DNA from: Charina bottae
Lineage: Eukaryota; Chordata; Lepidosauria; Squamata; Charinaidae
NCBI GenBank assembly: GCA_023362775.1
Contig: JALMGJ010000002.1
Location: forward strand, 109,175,981-109,239,980
Direction of reading: 5' to 3'
Length of the DNA: 64,000 nt
Both the position numbers and the translations under genes were made by a program. This document shows, piece after piece, positions 1 to 9,900 of the stretch. The notes under the pieces were generated by a model. It saw nothing but the letters and a program-made list of their open reading frames with translations, ran no database searches and was not told the origin of the DNA. The stretch's first letter is position 1; each line of letters begins with the position of its first letter.

Positions 1-964
1 GTGGCTGTACCAACGACGTCAATCCTGCAGGAATAACTGCTGCATCTGTGTTTAGTCTTGCAAGCCTTTGCTTGGTGCTGGGAGTTAAATGAGCCCTGAA
101 CATATCCCACACCAGTAGACTACATTTTTGACTAAGTCCACCTGGTTGCCTGCTCCATACATTATCAAGCCATAGCTTTACCCCTTCTTCATCCATCCAG
201 CCTTTTTCATTCACATGTACAAAACAACCAACAGGGAACTTGAGTTTCGGCATTGTTTTTCTTTTAAAAATAATCATTGGTCTCAGTTTGGCGCCATCAG
301 CTGTGCATCCTAGTACCACTGTAAAACTGGACTTCTCGTCCTGTTGTTTTAATTAAAATTGTTTTTTCACCTTTTTGATGGACAGTTTTATTTCCAACCA
401 TATCAAAATTCATTGGAGTTTCATCCATATTTCCAATACTACTAACGCATAGCCATGTTTAGTGCGCTGTTGTATTACGTATCGATGGAAACTATTTACT
501 TTGCTATCAAGATCTGCAGATAATTTTTGGGCAATTTTTGTCTTTTGCCTCAGTACCATATTATGCCTTCCCATGAATCTAGTACACCAGGATACAGTGG
601 CCTTAAATCTGTTGCTGTGATCTGGGTTAGATTTGGCCCACTGAAGTGCAAACAAACGTATTTTATTTCGTGTCACTACATAACCGTTTTGGCGATGCTC
701 ATTCACCATGTCTGCTACATGTTTTTCGAGTTCTGGCCAATGTGGGGTGCCTCTTCTTAATGCACACTTACCCCTTGGCATACTCTTTAATGCTTTTTCA
801 TTTGCTTTCCAGTCCCGAAGAATCTTTTCTGTTACTCCATATTGTCTTGCAGCAGCGCAGTTATTATGTTCCATGGCAAAGTTTACAACTTTAAGTTTGA
901 AACTGGCTTCATATTTCTTTCTTCTTGCTGGTGGAGCCATGATGGGGTTTTGACTGTTGGACAT
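1..964 (-). pseudogene. pogo/Tigger-type DNA transposon transposase, frameshifted and cut by left edge
   Basis: Read on the minus strand, an open frame of 184 codons (964 to 410) has a basic start followed by a CENP-B/pogo-like helix-turn-helix (YEASFKLKVVNFAMEHNN, then ARQYGVTEKILRDW) and a second Tc5-type DNA-binding region (about residues 70-145). Downstream the DDE endonuclease domain continues in other frames: NMDETPMNFDMVG near 390-430 with the first catalytic Asp, then LVWDMFRAHLT near 80-115 with the second, and AVIPAGLTSLVQP at the window edge. At least two frameshifts (near 430 and near 340) separate these parts, so the enzyme is dead. The third acidic residue lies off the left end. 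Family assignment rests on the DNA-binding domain and the DDE signature and is firm; the exact subfamily is not. Confidence 0.85.
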
Positions 965-1170
965 TTGTATACTGTACTGTATGTACTGGTGCTATACTGT
1001 ATGAACAGGTACAGATACTGGTGCTGTACTGTATGTGGTACCCAGTATACAACAACCAGCCAATCACGGCAAGCGATGTACCTTACCGGCGATTGGCTGG
1101 TTGTTGTATACAAAGCCTGCTTGGATTGGTCAGCTCTCCCTGCCTTCCCAGCCCTCCCTGTCTCCAAGAC
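965..1170. repeat. imperfect TACTGTATG repeats and a 21-bp-arm hairpin (1045-1065 / 1091-1111)
   Basis: Directly upstream of the pogo start there are several imperfect copies of tactgtatg/tactggtgc (965-1035). A perfect inverted repeat follows: arms 1045-1065 and 1091-1111, each reading GTATACAACAACCAGCCA plus three more bases, around a 25-nt loop. It may be the terminal region of the pogo element or a separate small foldback; the partner end is outside the window. Confidence 0.75.
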
Positions 1171-1500
1171 CAGGGGTCGGCAAACGTTTTTATGCCAGGA
1201 GCCATTTTGACATTTATAACATCACTGGAGGGCCAGGGGGTGGGGTTTGAGGGTGGGAGCCAATCGCGTGGAAGGGGGCGGGGGTTGCGGGCAGGAGCCA
1301 ATCACGTGGAAGGGGGCGGGGTTTGTAGGCAGGAGCCAATCGTGTGGAAGGGGGCGGGGTTTGCGGGCAAGAGCCAAATGCACGTACTGGGGGCAGGGTT
1401 TGTGGGCGGGAGCCTTGAAAACAATTTTGGGTGGCAAAATGTAGCTGCAGCTCCCCACCCTACCCCACCCCACCCGCCACCAGCATTGTATAATCTTCGA
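1171..1500 (+). mobile_element. 5' end of a GC-rich hAT-like non-autonomous element
   Basis: It starts CAGGGGTCGGCAAACGTTTT, the same terminus as the complete element at 24273-25687. About four tandem units of roughly 36 bp follow (1251-1392), each carrying a gccaatcRcgtggaaggggg core, also seen in the other copy. No matching right terminus is visible, so the element is truncated or was overwritten by the GC-rich sequence that follows. Confidence 0.65.
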
Positions 1501-1950
1501 GTTAATTGCTCGGAGACAAGTCCGCTTCCCTGATCTTCTCTTCTGCCTGTCCTTCGCCCTACGCGATTGGCTTCCACCTTGGGCAGGGCAGGGTTGTCCT
1601 GCCCCGCCCCGCCCCGCCGCTGCCCTGCCCTGCCTTGCCTCTGCCAAAAAAAGCTGCGGTCGTGAGGCGAAAAAGCCTCGGATCACTGCAAAAAGTGACA
1701 AGGGGGGGCGCCCCGGGGTGGAAAATATCCACGCCAATCAGCTGTGCGGTGGGGAAGCGGAGTAGAAAGTAAAAAACTGCAGGGAGAAAACAGGGAAGCG
1801 GAGTAGAAAGCGAATAGTAATGCGAAGCGCGGCAGCACGGGGTGTGTGTGTGAAGGAGAATATTGGGGGGAGGGGGGAGAAAGCTTTAATTACCTGGGCA
1901 AGGCAGAGGGATGAAGAATACATTTCCAAGCTTTAGTGGAACAAACCATG
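1500..1950. repeat. GC-rich repeat module (shared segment at 1700-1760)
   Basis: This is low-complexity CCCTG/CCCCG-rich DNA followed by a segment containing gccaatcagctgtgcggtgg and ggaagcggagtagaaag. Closely similar segments recur at 2585-2635 and 27385-27430, which marks it as a module of a non-autonomous transposon family. No credible coding sequence is seen; the open frames here are GC-driven. Confidence 0.55.
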
Positions 1951-2528
1951 GAGGAGGAGGAGGAGGGTGATGGGGGGAAGTTTGAAAAAGCAGATCCAAG
2001 CGCAAAAGTTACTGAGTCATTTCAGCGGCGGCTGGAACAGTTTTCTTGACTCCGGCCTCCCTCCCTCTTGCTCTCTTTCCCTGGCGACGGATCAGTGCAA
2101 GGGGGGGGGGGTCAGGAGGGAAGGGAGGAAATGGCAAGGGAGGGAGGGAGAGGTGGGTGGGACCAGAGGGGGGAGCATTCAAGAGGAGCGGATTTAAAAG
2201 AGCGGGGGGGGGGGGTGGCTATAAAAATAAATCAATTAGGGGCGTGAATCGCATCACTGCCGGAAGAATTAACACGCGGGCATCTGTATACAAAGCCCCC
2301 CCCCGCTCTTTTAAATCCACTTCTCTTGAACGCTCCCTCCCTTGCCTTCTCCTCCCTTCCCTCCCCCGTACTGATCCATTGCCAGGGAAAGAGAGGGAGA
2401 GAGGGAGGGAGGCCGGAGTCAAGAAAACTGTTCCAGCTGCCACCGAAATGACTCACTAACTTTTGTGCTTGGATCTGCTTTTTCAAACCTCCCCCCATCA
2501 TCACCACCACCCTCTTCCTCCTCCTCCT
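1951..2528. mobile_element. foldback element: long inverted repeat with arms of about 220-260 bp
   Basis: Sequence 1951-2209 returns in reverse complement at about 2306-2528: GGAGGAGG-rich end, gcagatccaagcRcaaaagt, gagtcatttc, ggaacagttttcttgactcc, Ctttccctgg. Arms differ by small indels and length changes in G runs; the loop (about 2210-2305) contains aataaatcaattaggggcgtg. There is no coding potential. It resembles a hairpin-type non-autonomous DNA transposon. Confidence 0.8.
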
Positions 2529-2780
2529 TCACAGTTTGTTCTGCTAAAGATTGGAGATGTATTCTGGGGGGGGGGGGGGGGAAGGCCCGGGTGGAAAATC
2601 TCCGTGCCGACCAGCTGTGCGGCGGGGAAGTGGAGTTGCACCCCTGCGGAGCGCCATCAGCGCTTCCGGTTTCAGCACCCGCCCTATAAGACGACACCCG
2701 GTGTATAAGATGACCCCCGACTTTTGAGAAGATTTTCCTGGGTTAAAAAGTTGTCTTATATGCCGGAAAATACGGTAATC
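2529..2780. mobile_element. right terminus of a DNA transposon (ATAAGACGACAC type)
   Basis: After a G run (2566-2580) comes the shared module, then cctataagacgacacccggt and a closing tgccggaaaatacggta. This terminus, with repeated ATAAGACGAC motifs and a GGAAAATACGGTA end, is known from non-autonomous DNA transposons in vertebrate assemblies. The superfamily is not certain. A matching left terminus is not seen. Confidence 0.6.
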
Positions 2781-3179
2781 ATTTCAGAAATATATAATTC
2801 ACATACTGCAGAGTTGGGAGTGAAAGGAGATAGATACTTTTATACAATTTCTACTCAACATACAAACTTTCCGGTTGGGTCAAAAGACAAGAATTCTTCT
2901 CCAAATAGCTTATTCTCTCTTAAACTAATCTAAAACAAACTTGATAGAAATTAGAACTTCCTATAAGCTGGTATTTTGATGGAAACTACATAATTCTAAG
3001 CAGTCAGAAATCAGAACACACACAAGAGAACAAAATATTGGGGGAAAAGTCCTAATCATAATCATAGCAGTTTGACAACAGAACCAGTTAGGAAGGGGAG
3101 GTATGTGAGCCTCTCTTCACTGAATGTATAAAGGAGGCTGGCTATCCAACTGTCACGGATACTTTAATTTGGATTCCTG
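2781..3179. other. intronic or downstream DNA of HMMR, no feature seen
   Basis: AT-rich unique-looking sequence without an exon, an open frame of interest or a recognised repeat. It presumably belongs to an HMMR intron, because the last visible HMMR exon (6815) is not terminal. Confidence 0.5.
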
Positions 3180-3561
3180 TATAAAGTAGTATAACAGCGT
3201 TCCGTGCCTGTCATGCTGGCCACATGATCGTGCAAGCGTCTTTGGACAACGCTGGCTCTTCGGCGAAGAAACGGAGATGAGCACCGCCCCCTAGAGTCGG
3301 ACACGACTGTGCAGGGGAAAACCTTTACCTCAGAGCTTTCCAAACTGTGTGTCGGGACACGTTAATGTGTCGGCTGCAGTGTCTGGGTGTGTCGCGGCTG
3401 CTGCTGCCTCCAAGCCCTGCCAGGATTCCACGCAGGTCCTAGTGCCTGCCTTGTGCCTGGCTACCTCCAAACCTGCCCTGTCAGGATTCTGTGCAGGTCC
3501 TAGTGCCTGCCTTGTGCCTTGCTGCCTCCAAACCTGCCCTGTCAGGATTCTGCGCAGGTCC

Positions 3562-6074
3562 ACTCCAAGCCTGGCTGGCAGCTCGACAAGTCAGAGTTTC
3601 TCAGAGCTCTGAGACCTGGCTGACTTTCTACCTTGTTTGCAGGGGTCTACAGAATTTGTAAGACCACTGAAGCTTCCCCCTGAAGAGCGGGGAACCAGAA
3701 GATTGCTCACAGAGCCATTGGAATTGCCCACTCCTGTTTTTCTTTGTAGTTTCCACCGCGGAGAAGAACGGGGGTGAATGCAGTGGAATGGCCGAAGGAG
3801 GATCCTAGCTCTGCAGGGTACGTAAGTCTCTTTGGGAGACACAAGAGTGACAGCCAGCTTTTAGATCACTTTATATTAGTTTTCTTTTTTAGATTAGAAC
3901 ATTTTTATTATCTAAAATTTATCTTTGGACTTTGCTTAAAATGTTGGCTAATTTTGTGTTTTCTTTGCTATAATTAATTTTGGTGGAAGTTTGATAGATT
4001 TTATTTTGGCAACATAATGAACAAGTTTGTATTTTTTTTGCCTTTCTTTTGTATCAGAGAAATTGGGACTTAAGAGACTTTGTTGGTATTTTTCACTCGA
4101 CAAACTAATTGACTTTTGAGAAATTGTTTGTTTGGGTTAAGCAGCTTGCAGCCTGAAGAATAAAGAAGAATAAAGAATAAAGTATAGAGAATGTGTGCCT
4201 CTTTTCCTTCTTATTTTTCTACTTTTTTTTAGAACGGACTTTGTCTCACTTGGAATTTATTTTTATTTTTCCCTTTACAAACTGTTTGAAATACTGCTCT
4301 GTGGAATTTTTCATCTTTTATTTTAAAAGTTTTCTTCACTTAAAGAAACAGACATTGCTGATAACAATAGAACAGCTGTTCCCTTCTCCCTGGGAAAATT
4401 TTTGTTTTGACTACAACAGCTAACTACGGCCCGAAAAGGGGGTGTAGGTGAGAATGGCATTTCTTACAGCACTTCAGGATTTTAAGAAAGAAATCAGCGA
4501 AGCTTTTTCGCAAATTAAGAAATCCATAGAACATATATTTATAGTTCTGGTGGCTCAGGAACAGAAGATACAAGGGACAGATTTAGAAACAGAGGGAAGA
4601 TCTCTCGAACCAGTAGAGAAACAGGGAAAGAGGATTTTGAATGTATTGGTACAGAAGATTATGATATTTTACAGGAAGTGGTCTATTAAACGTTTGGGCA
4701 TAAACACATTGTGGCAGCTGAGACAGGAAGATTTTAACATGCAAATTGATAGATATGGTAAAATAAACATTTTGACATCCCACATGAGTTACAGAATAAA
4801 ACAAGTTGCATTTGTGATCTTGGCATAACCTAAACAGGAGATTTATTGATGTTGATCTGGGACACAAGGTTAATGAAAACGCAGATCTGGATTGTACACA
4901 GAGTGAGAGCAGATATGAGAAACTGTATGGATGCATAAAAATATGATACTCTAAGTGTAAGATACAAGATTATAAATATAAATATAAGTTGATATTATAG
5001 ATTACTCTTTCTGGAGATACATTTATGAGAAGACAATGAGATGATGAGATGGAATTAGAATGGTTATTACAGGATGATATTATGTATGAATATGTTGTAT
5101 GATTATTATAAGAATTGGTATATTATGTATTAGGTTATATGTTATGTTAGGCTTTGTATTCATTTCAGATGGACATTGTCCCAAGGAGTGGAAATTGAAG
5201 ATGGATGGTGGAGATATAGGATTATAAATATAAATGGAGGTTGATGTTATGGGTTATTTTTCCTTTTTGGAGATATATAAGAAGATAATGGGATGATGAG
5301 GTGGAATTAGAATTAGAATTAATGTTATTATAAAATGACATATTCTTACAATATTATGTATGAATATGTACGTAAGAATATTATAAGAATTATAAGAATG
5401 AGAAGATAATGAGATGATGAGATGGAATCAGAATGAAGGTTATTACAGGATGATATTATGTATGAATATGTTGTATGATTATTATAAGAATTGGTATAAT
5501 ATGTATTAGGTTATATGTTATGTTAGGTTCTGTATTCTTGCTATATTATGTATTATGTTATGTAATATGTTAGGTTATGTATTAATGGAATATATAGTCA
5601 TAATATGAACAGAATATATTGTATTTTATTAGAAGTAGATAAGGCCTTTATTTGTTACACTAATTGGATTTTATTGAAGATATAAATATAGATGTAAAAA
5701 TGGAAAGAGCAAATGGAAAACATTTAATTGATGCGGCAATGAACATTTGATTACTATTCCAAGGAGTAGAAACCAGAGATGGATTGTTGGAAGATATCAA
5801 GAAAGGTGAAACCTATATGAAGAACAGAAGATTGGATTATAGAAATCATAGGGTATATGACAAAGAAAAGTTCCTGTGTATTGTATGAAGGACTAACATT
5901 TAAAGTTAATTATTGTACTTAAAGTTCAAGGATAAATTGGAGGACATCTATTTTCTATATTTTCTTTGCTATTTTTTGACTTCACTTTTTCTTTCCTTTT
6001 TTCTTACTTTGTATTTCTATTTCTTTCTTTGTATTAACTTTTAATATGTATTTTAAAATTCAATAAAACTTATG
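3562..6074 (+). mobile_element. L1-like LINE derivative, internally deleted
   Basis: It is flanked by an 18-bp direct repeat aggattctgcgcaggtcc (3544-3561, 6075-6092), although this motif is also a tandem unit of the host element. It carries a short ORF (4448-4828, 126 codons, start FLTALQDFKKEISEAFSQIK) that looks like the N-terminal helical part of an L1 ORF1, then AT-rich 3' DNA ending caataaaacttatg. No reverse transcriptase is present. The LINE class is inferred from the long duplication, 5'UTR-like start and polyadenylated end. Confidence 0.65.
5031..5535 (+). repeat. direct repeat of about 130 bp inside the L1 derivative
   Basis: The block 5031-5165 (gatgagatggaattagaatg, ggatgatattatgtatgaat, taggttatatgttatgttag) recurs at 5400-5532 with few changes; a partial third copy sits near 5275-5400. 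It lies in the AT-rich 3' part of the element. Confidence 0.8.
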
Positions 6075-6097
6075 AGGATTCTGCGCAGGTCCTAGTG

Positions 6098-6357
6098 CAG
6101 GGCTTTCCAACGTTTTTCCCGCGGCAACACACCAACCGGCGTTGGTGTGTCGCCGCGGGAAAACCCGGAAGTGCAGCAGCGCACAAAAACCCAGAAGCGC
6201 TGCTGCTGCTTTCGGGTTTTGCGCGCTGCAGTTGGTGTGTCGCCGCAGGAAAACCCGGAAGTGCTGATGATGATCAGCGCTTCCGGGTTGTGTGGCGACA
6301 CACCAGACTGTGTGTGGCGACACTTTTGTGTCGCCACACACAGTTTGGAAAACTCTG
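6098..6357 (+). mobile_element. hAT family copy inserted in another copy of the same family
   Basis: It starts CAGGGCTTTCCAACG and ends GTTTGGAAAACTCTG, with a perfect 8-bp duplication TCCTAGTG (6090-6097, 6358-6365). The core has the family's inverted GC-rich motifs (cccggaagtgctgatgatga / tcagcgcttccgggt). Confidence 0.9.
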
Positions 6358-6814
6358 TCCTAGTGCCTGCCTTGTGCCTTGGTGCCTCCAAACCTGCCCT
6401 GCCAGGATTCTGCGCAGGTCCTAGTGCCTGCCTTGCTGCCTCCAAACCTGCCCTGCCAGGATTCCACGGTCCTAGTGCCTGCCTTGTGCCTTGCTGCCTC
6501 CAAACCTGCTGTGATTCCGCGCAGGTCCTAGTGCCTGCCTTGTGCCTTGCTGCCTCCAAACCTGCCCTGCCAGGATTCCGCGCAGGTCCTAGTGCCTGCC
6601 TTGTGCCCTGCTGTAAGAATGTGTCGCAAAATGATGCATGTCTAAAAAGTGTGTCACCAACATGAAAAGTTTGGAAAGCTCTACTTTACCTTATAAAGTA
6701 GAGAGTTGGACTCGATGAGCTAGACTGCCTTTTTCAATTCTACAAATGCCACAAAGCATCGAGTACAGTCTTCATGGTCAAGTCTACTTGGCAACATTTC
6801 CTAAATGTCCATAC

Positions 6815-6973
6815 CTCATATAATCTTCCTTTGCCTGGTCTTTAGCATGCTGTTCTTCTTGCATTGTGTGAGTCACCTGCTGGACTGTTCTACTCATCTC
6901 AGTTAATTTCTCCTGCAAAGTAGCTTTGTCTTGCTTCAGGCATGTAATCTCTTCAGCCATGCAGACTTTGTAA
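6815..6973 (-). CDS. HMMR: HMMR exon 13 (last one in window)
   Basis: 159 nt, encodes IYKVCMAEEITCLKQDKATL through DQAKEDYM, then ends mid-codon at GTATGG. Acceptor CCTTCCCTAG. A phase-2 end and the missing C-terminal region show that more exons follow beyond the left edge. Confidence 0.93.
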
Positions 6974-9900
6974 CTAGGGAAGGTTTTAAAAGTTTACATT
7001 TCTTTTTGAGCTGTGCATTGTACTCTTAACCTGTCACCTCTACAGTAAGGTTTCACCCACCATCCTGACACAAGGGGTTATCACAAAGCTCATGACTGAG
7101 AGGTTGTATTGAGAGAGAGAAATAATAAAGCTTATTAATTTTGAAAGGGTTTCCGTTAACTTCAGTGAATCTTTGCTACCTAAGGCAAGGAAACATGGTA
7201 CAAGATGTCGATCCCTCTGTCACTCTGAAACAGAAGAGAGTTCATCATACCAAAGTAGGACCCTTCCAACCCTTCCATGCCTTGGTACTGACATACATTT
7301 CAAATTCAGCAGTGGTCTCTCCAACTTTACACTGGAGTTTGCTGTGTTCCTCTTGCAGATTTTCAATGGTACTCTTGTGTGATTCAGCCATTTCTTCTAA
7401 CTCTGCACTTTTCCTGCACAAAGTAATAATATTCAAGAGTTAATTTGTTTTAGCGCTCCAAAAGCTACTGATTGAACTGGAGGCCACAAACAGAATATGG
7501 GGGAGTCAGGACTATTATTTTAAATTTGATTTAATTTAGTTTATATTTAAATGGATGGGAATGGGAGACCTCTGGGAATTCCCATTCTTAAACTCCAGAA
7601 ATAGCCTGAAAGGTTTAGGCAGGGATAGGAGGATTAAGGGTAGGAAAGGATGCACAAGGTCTTTCCATTCCCATCCTTAATTTTGAATAAAAATCTGTTT
7701 CTGTTTAATTTAAACCAAAAAAGTTGATATGATTATTCCTTACTCATGCATTTATTAATTTTCTTTTCCTGTCAGAAGAAATTACACTTTGATAACAACT
7801 TTTGGAGTCTCTGGGGAGACATGCAGTTTACAGAAGCCACGTGCAAACTTGGGACCTCAAGCCATGCACTTCTGGTCTACATTATCTGCCATTTGTGAAA
7901 ACTAAGGGCACCATCCATTAGTGCATGACCGCACTTCTGCTTCTTCAATGGGAAATTATGACACTGACGGTTCTTAAGATCTCTTGGCTATATTTATATT
8001 TAATTTTCTGTATTGTTGTGTTTGTTTTTTTATTGTTAGCCGTCCAGAGTCACTGGTCTGAGATTGGCGGCTATATAAATTGAGTGAGTGAGTGAGTGAG
8101 TGAATGAATGAATGAAATGTTCTTTCTTAGCACATATACCCTGATTCTCTCCAAAGGGACTTTTGAACATTCAGAAGAGATCTGAGAATACATGGACTTC
8201 AAGAAGGAAATCCATTCTATCAGCAGCACCTGTCCTATTAGCTGACTGCAACAGATGATTTCAATAGAAGCCTGCTTTTTTACAAACCTTTGCAGTTTTG
8301 CTTCCAGCTGTGATAACTCCTCAGTTTGGGATTCATTATCCTGTTCCAAGTGCTTTAACAGCTTCTCAACTTTAGCTTCTTTAGTGTGCAATTTATCCAA
8401 CTCATCCATGGCTTCTTTTAATTCTGTCTCTAGAATCTCTCTCTCTTTAGCTACCTCCTCTTGAAATTTAAGCAACTTCTGATGCATATCAGCTGAAGCT
8501 TCCTGAAGTGGGTGCCAACAAAAATACAAATGAAATGTGGCCATTAACAATAATAATCAGGTAAGTTTTTTTCTACCTGAAGAACATAATGTTTAACAGA
8601 AGGAGCAAAGCAAGAACCTAATCTTCGCATCTGACAATTTACTCAAGCTTCTCACTTATTTTTTATATTTATATTTATAACAGCATTTCTATGCTATCCT
8701 ACTTAATTTTAATTTTACAGATGAAAGTAATAAAACCGTAACAACATCAGAACATGTAAAATGCAGGCAGATGGGGTTTCCCAAAATCTCACGGTCAAAG
8801 TATTCCATGAGGAGAGGGGGCTGCCCCACAAAAGTTTTCACTTCTTTTACCACACATGAGATGGGGACCCAGAATACCTTTTCTTGGAATGAACATGCAG
8901 TATGGACTGATTCTGGTTAGGGGAGATGATCCTGCAAGTACCTTGATGTCAAGCCATGAAAGGCTGAAAAAGTTAAAATCACCACCTTAAATTGGGCTCA
9001 GAATCATACAGGTAACCAATACAAAGACTTTAGCATAGAGGTAACACTGCTAAGATATTTCCACTTGTCAGTAGTTGGGCTGCTACATTTTGAACCTATC
9101 GCTGCTTTGGAATCATCTTCACAGGCAGCCCCATCTAAAGCATGTTACAGTAGTCTAACTGTGAGGTCAGGAGAGTATGAGTCACCATTGCAAGGTTATC
9201 CTAATCCAGAAGTACCTACAACTGGTGCACTAACTGCTCAAGCATTAGTCAGGAATCCAGGAAGACCCCCAAGTTTCCAACCTTCTCCTTCAAGGAGGAG
9301 ATGACTTCATCCCAAACCAACTTAGGGATTGGGATCAAACTTCAACCATCACCTACATGCAACAACTCCATTTTATGGGGATTTGAGCTTGTTTTTTTAC
9401 CTATCCAGCCCCTCATAGCCTCCAGACACTTGATCTGGATCTCCACACCATTCCCAAATGTATAATTGAGTATCATCAGCATACTGATGATTCAACCCAA
9501 ACTGACTGATGATCTCTCCCAGAAATCTCATGTAGATATTAAACAGTATGAATGATAGAGCCAAGTTCTGTGTGGCACCCCACACTAGAAGAGTCAGGGG
9601 CTCAACTACAGAATGGTATCATCCATTCAGGTAGGAGCAGAACCATTGTAAAGCAATGCCATCCACTTCCAAACCCTTGCAGGCAATCCAGAAGGATACC
9701 ATAGTTGATGGCACTGAATGCCACTGAGAGGGCCAGTCGGACCAGGGGAGGTGCACCCCTTCAAACAGGTCCCGAAAGAACACTAGGGGGAAGAACTGGG
9801 AATGCTCAGTACATACCGAATTTTATCCACTTGTAAATAAGCACAGCAAACCTTTAGTTATCTAATCTTTTTACCTTAAAAATCATCTTCTGCTTTTGGT

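Larger units (their letters stand above)
3331..6683 (+). mobile_element. hAT-type non-autonomous element (AGCTTTCCAAA family), carrying nested insertions
   Basis: It begins CAGAGCTTTCCAAACTGTGT and ends GTTTGGAAAGCTCTA, flanked by a perfect 8-bp duplication CTTTACCT (3323-3330, 6684-6691). The body is a string of direct repeats of about 60 bp around cctagtgcctgccttgtgcc and ggattctgcgcaggtc. An L1 derivative (3562-6074) and a second copy of the same family (6098-6357) are inserted in it. Terminal repeats plus 8-bp duplications fit the hAT superfamily; no transposase is encoded. Confidence 0.85.
3190..6691 (+). mobile_element. SINE with BovB-type tail, split by a nested hAT insertion
   Basis: The SINE body runs 3190-3330: aacagcgttccgtgcctgtc, ctggctcttcggcgaagaaa, then agtcggacacgactg and an acctttacct end. 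It is interrupted by the element at 3331-6683. Flanking direct repeats TATAAAGTAG (3180-3189 and 6692-6701) look like its target-site duplication. A sister copy stands at 32675-32820. The agtcggacacgactg core is the RTE-BovB/Sauria-type 3' motif. Confidence 0.7.

Noticed and set aside
1251..1392. Regular 36-bp repeats resembling a CRISPR array
   Set aside because: Units are contiguous with no unique spacers, and this is vertebrate DNA; they are transposon-internal tandem repeats.
1021..1737. Open frames of 120-171 codons on both strands around 1.0-1.7 kb
   Set aside because: They follow GC-rich tandem repeats with few stops, have no domain, and overlap on both strands.
1..6814. Search for the remaining HMMR 3' exons left of 6815
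   Set aside because: Nearly all of this stretch is repeats, and the few unique parts show no coiled-coil exon with splice sites; the exons must lie beyond the window.
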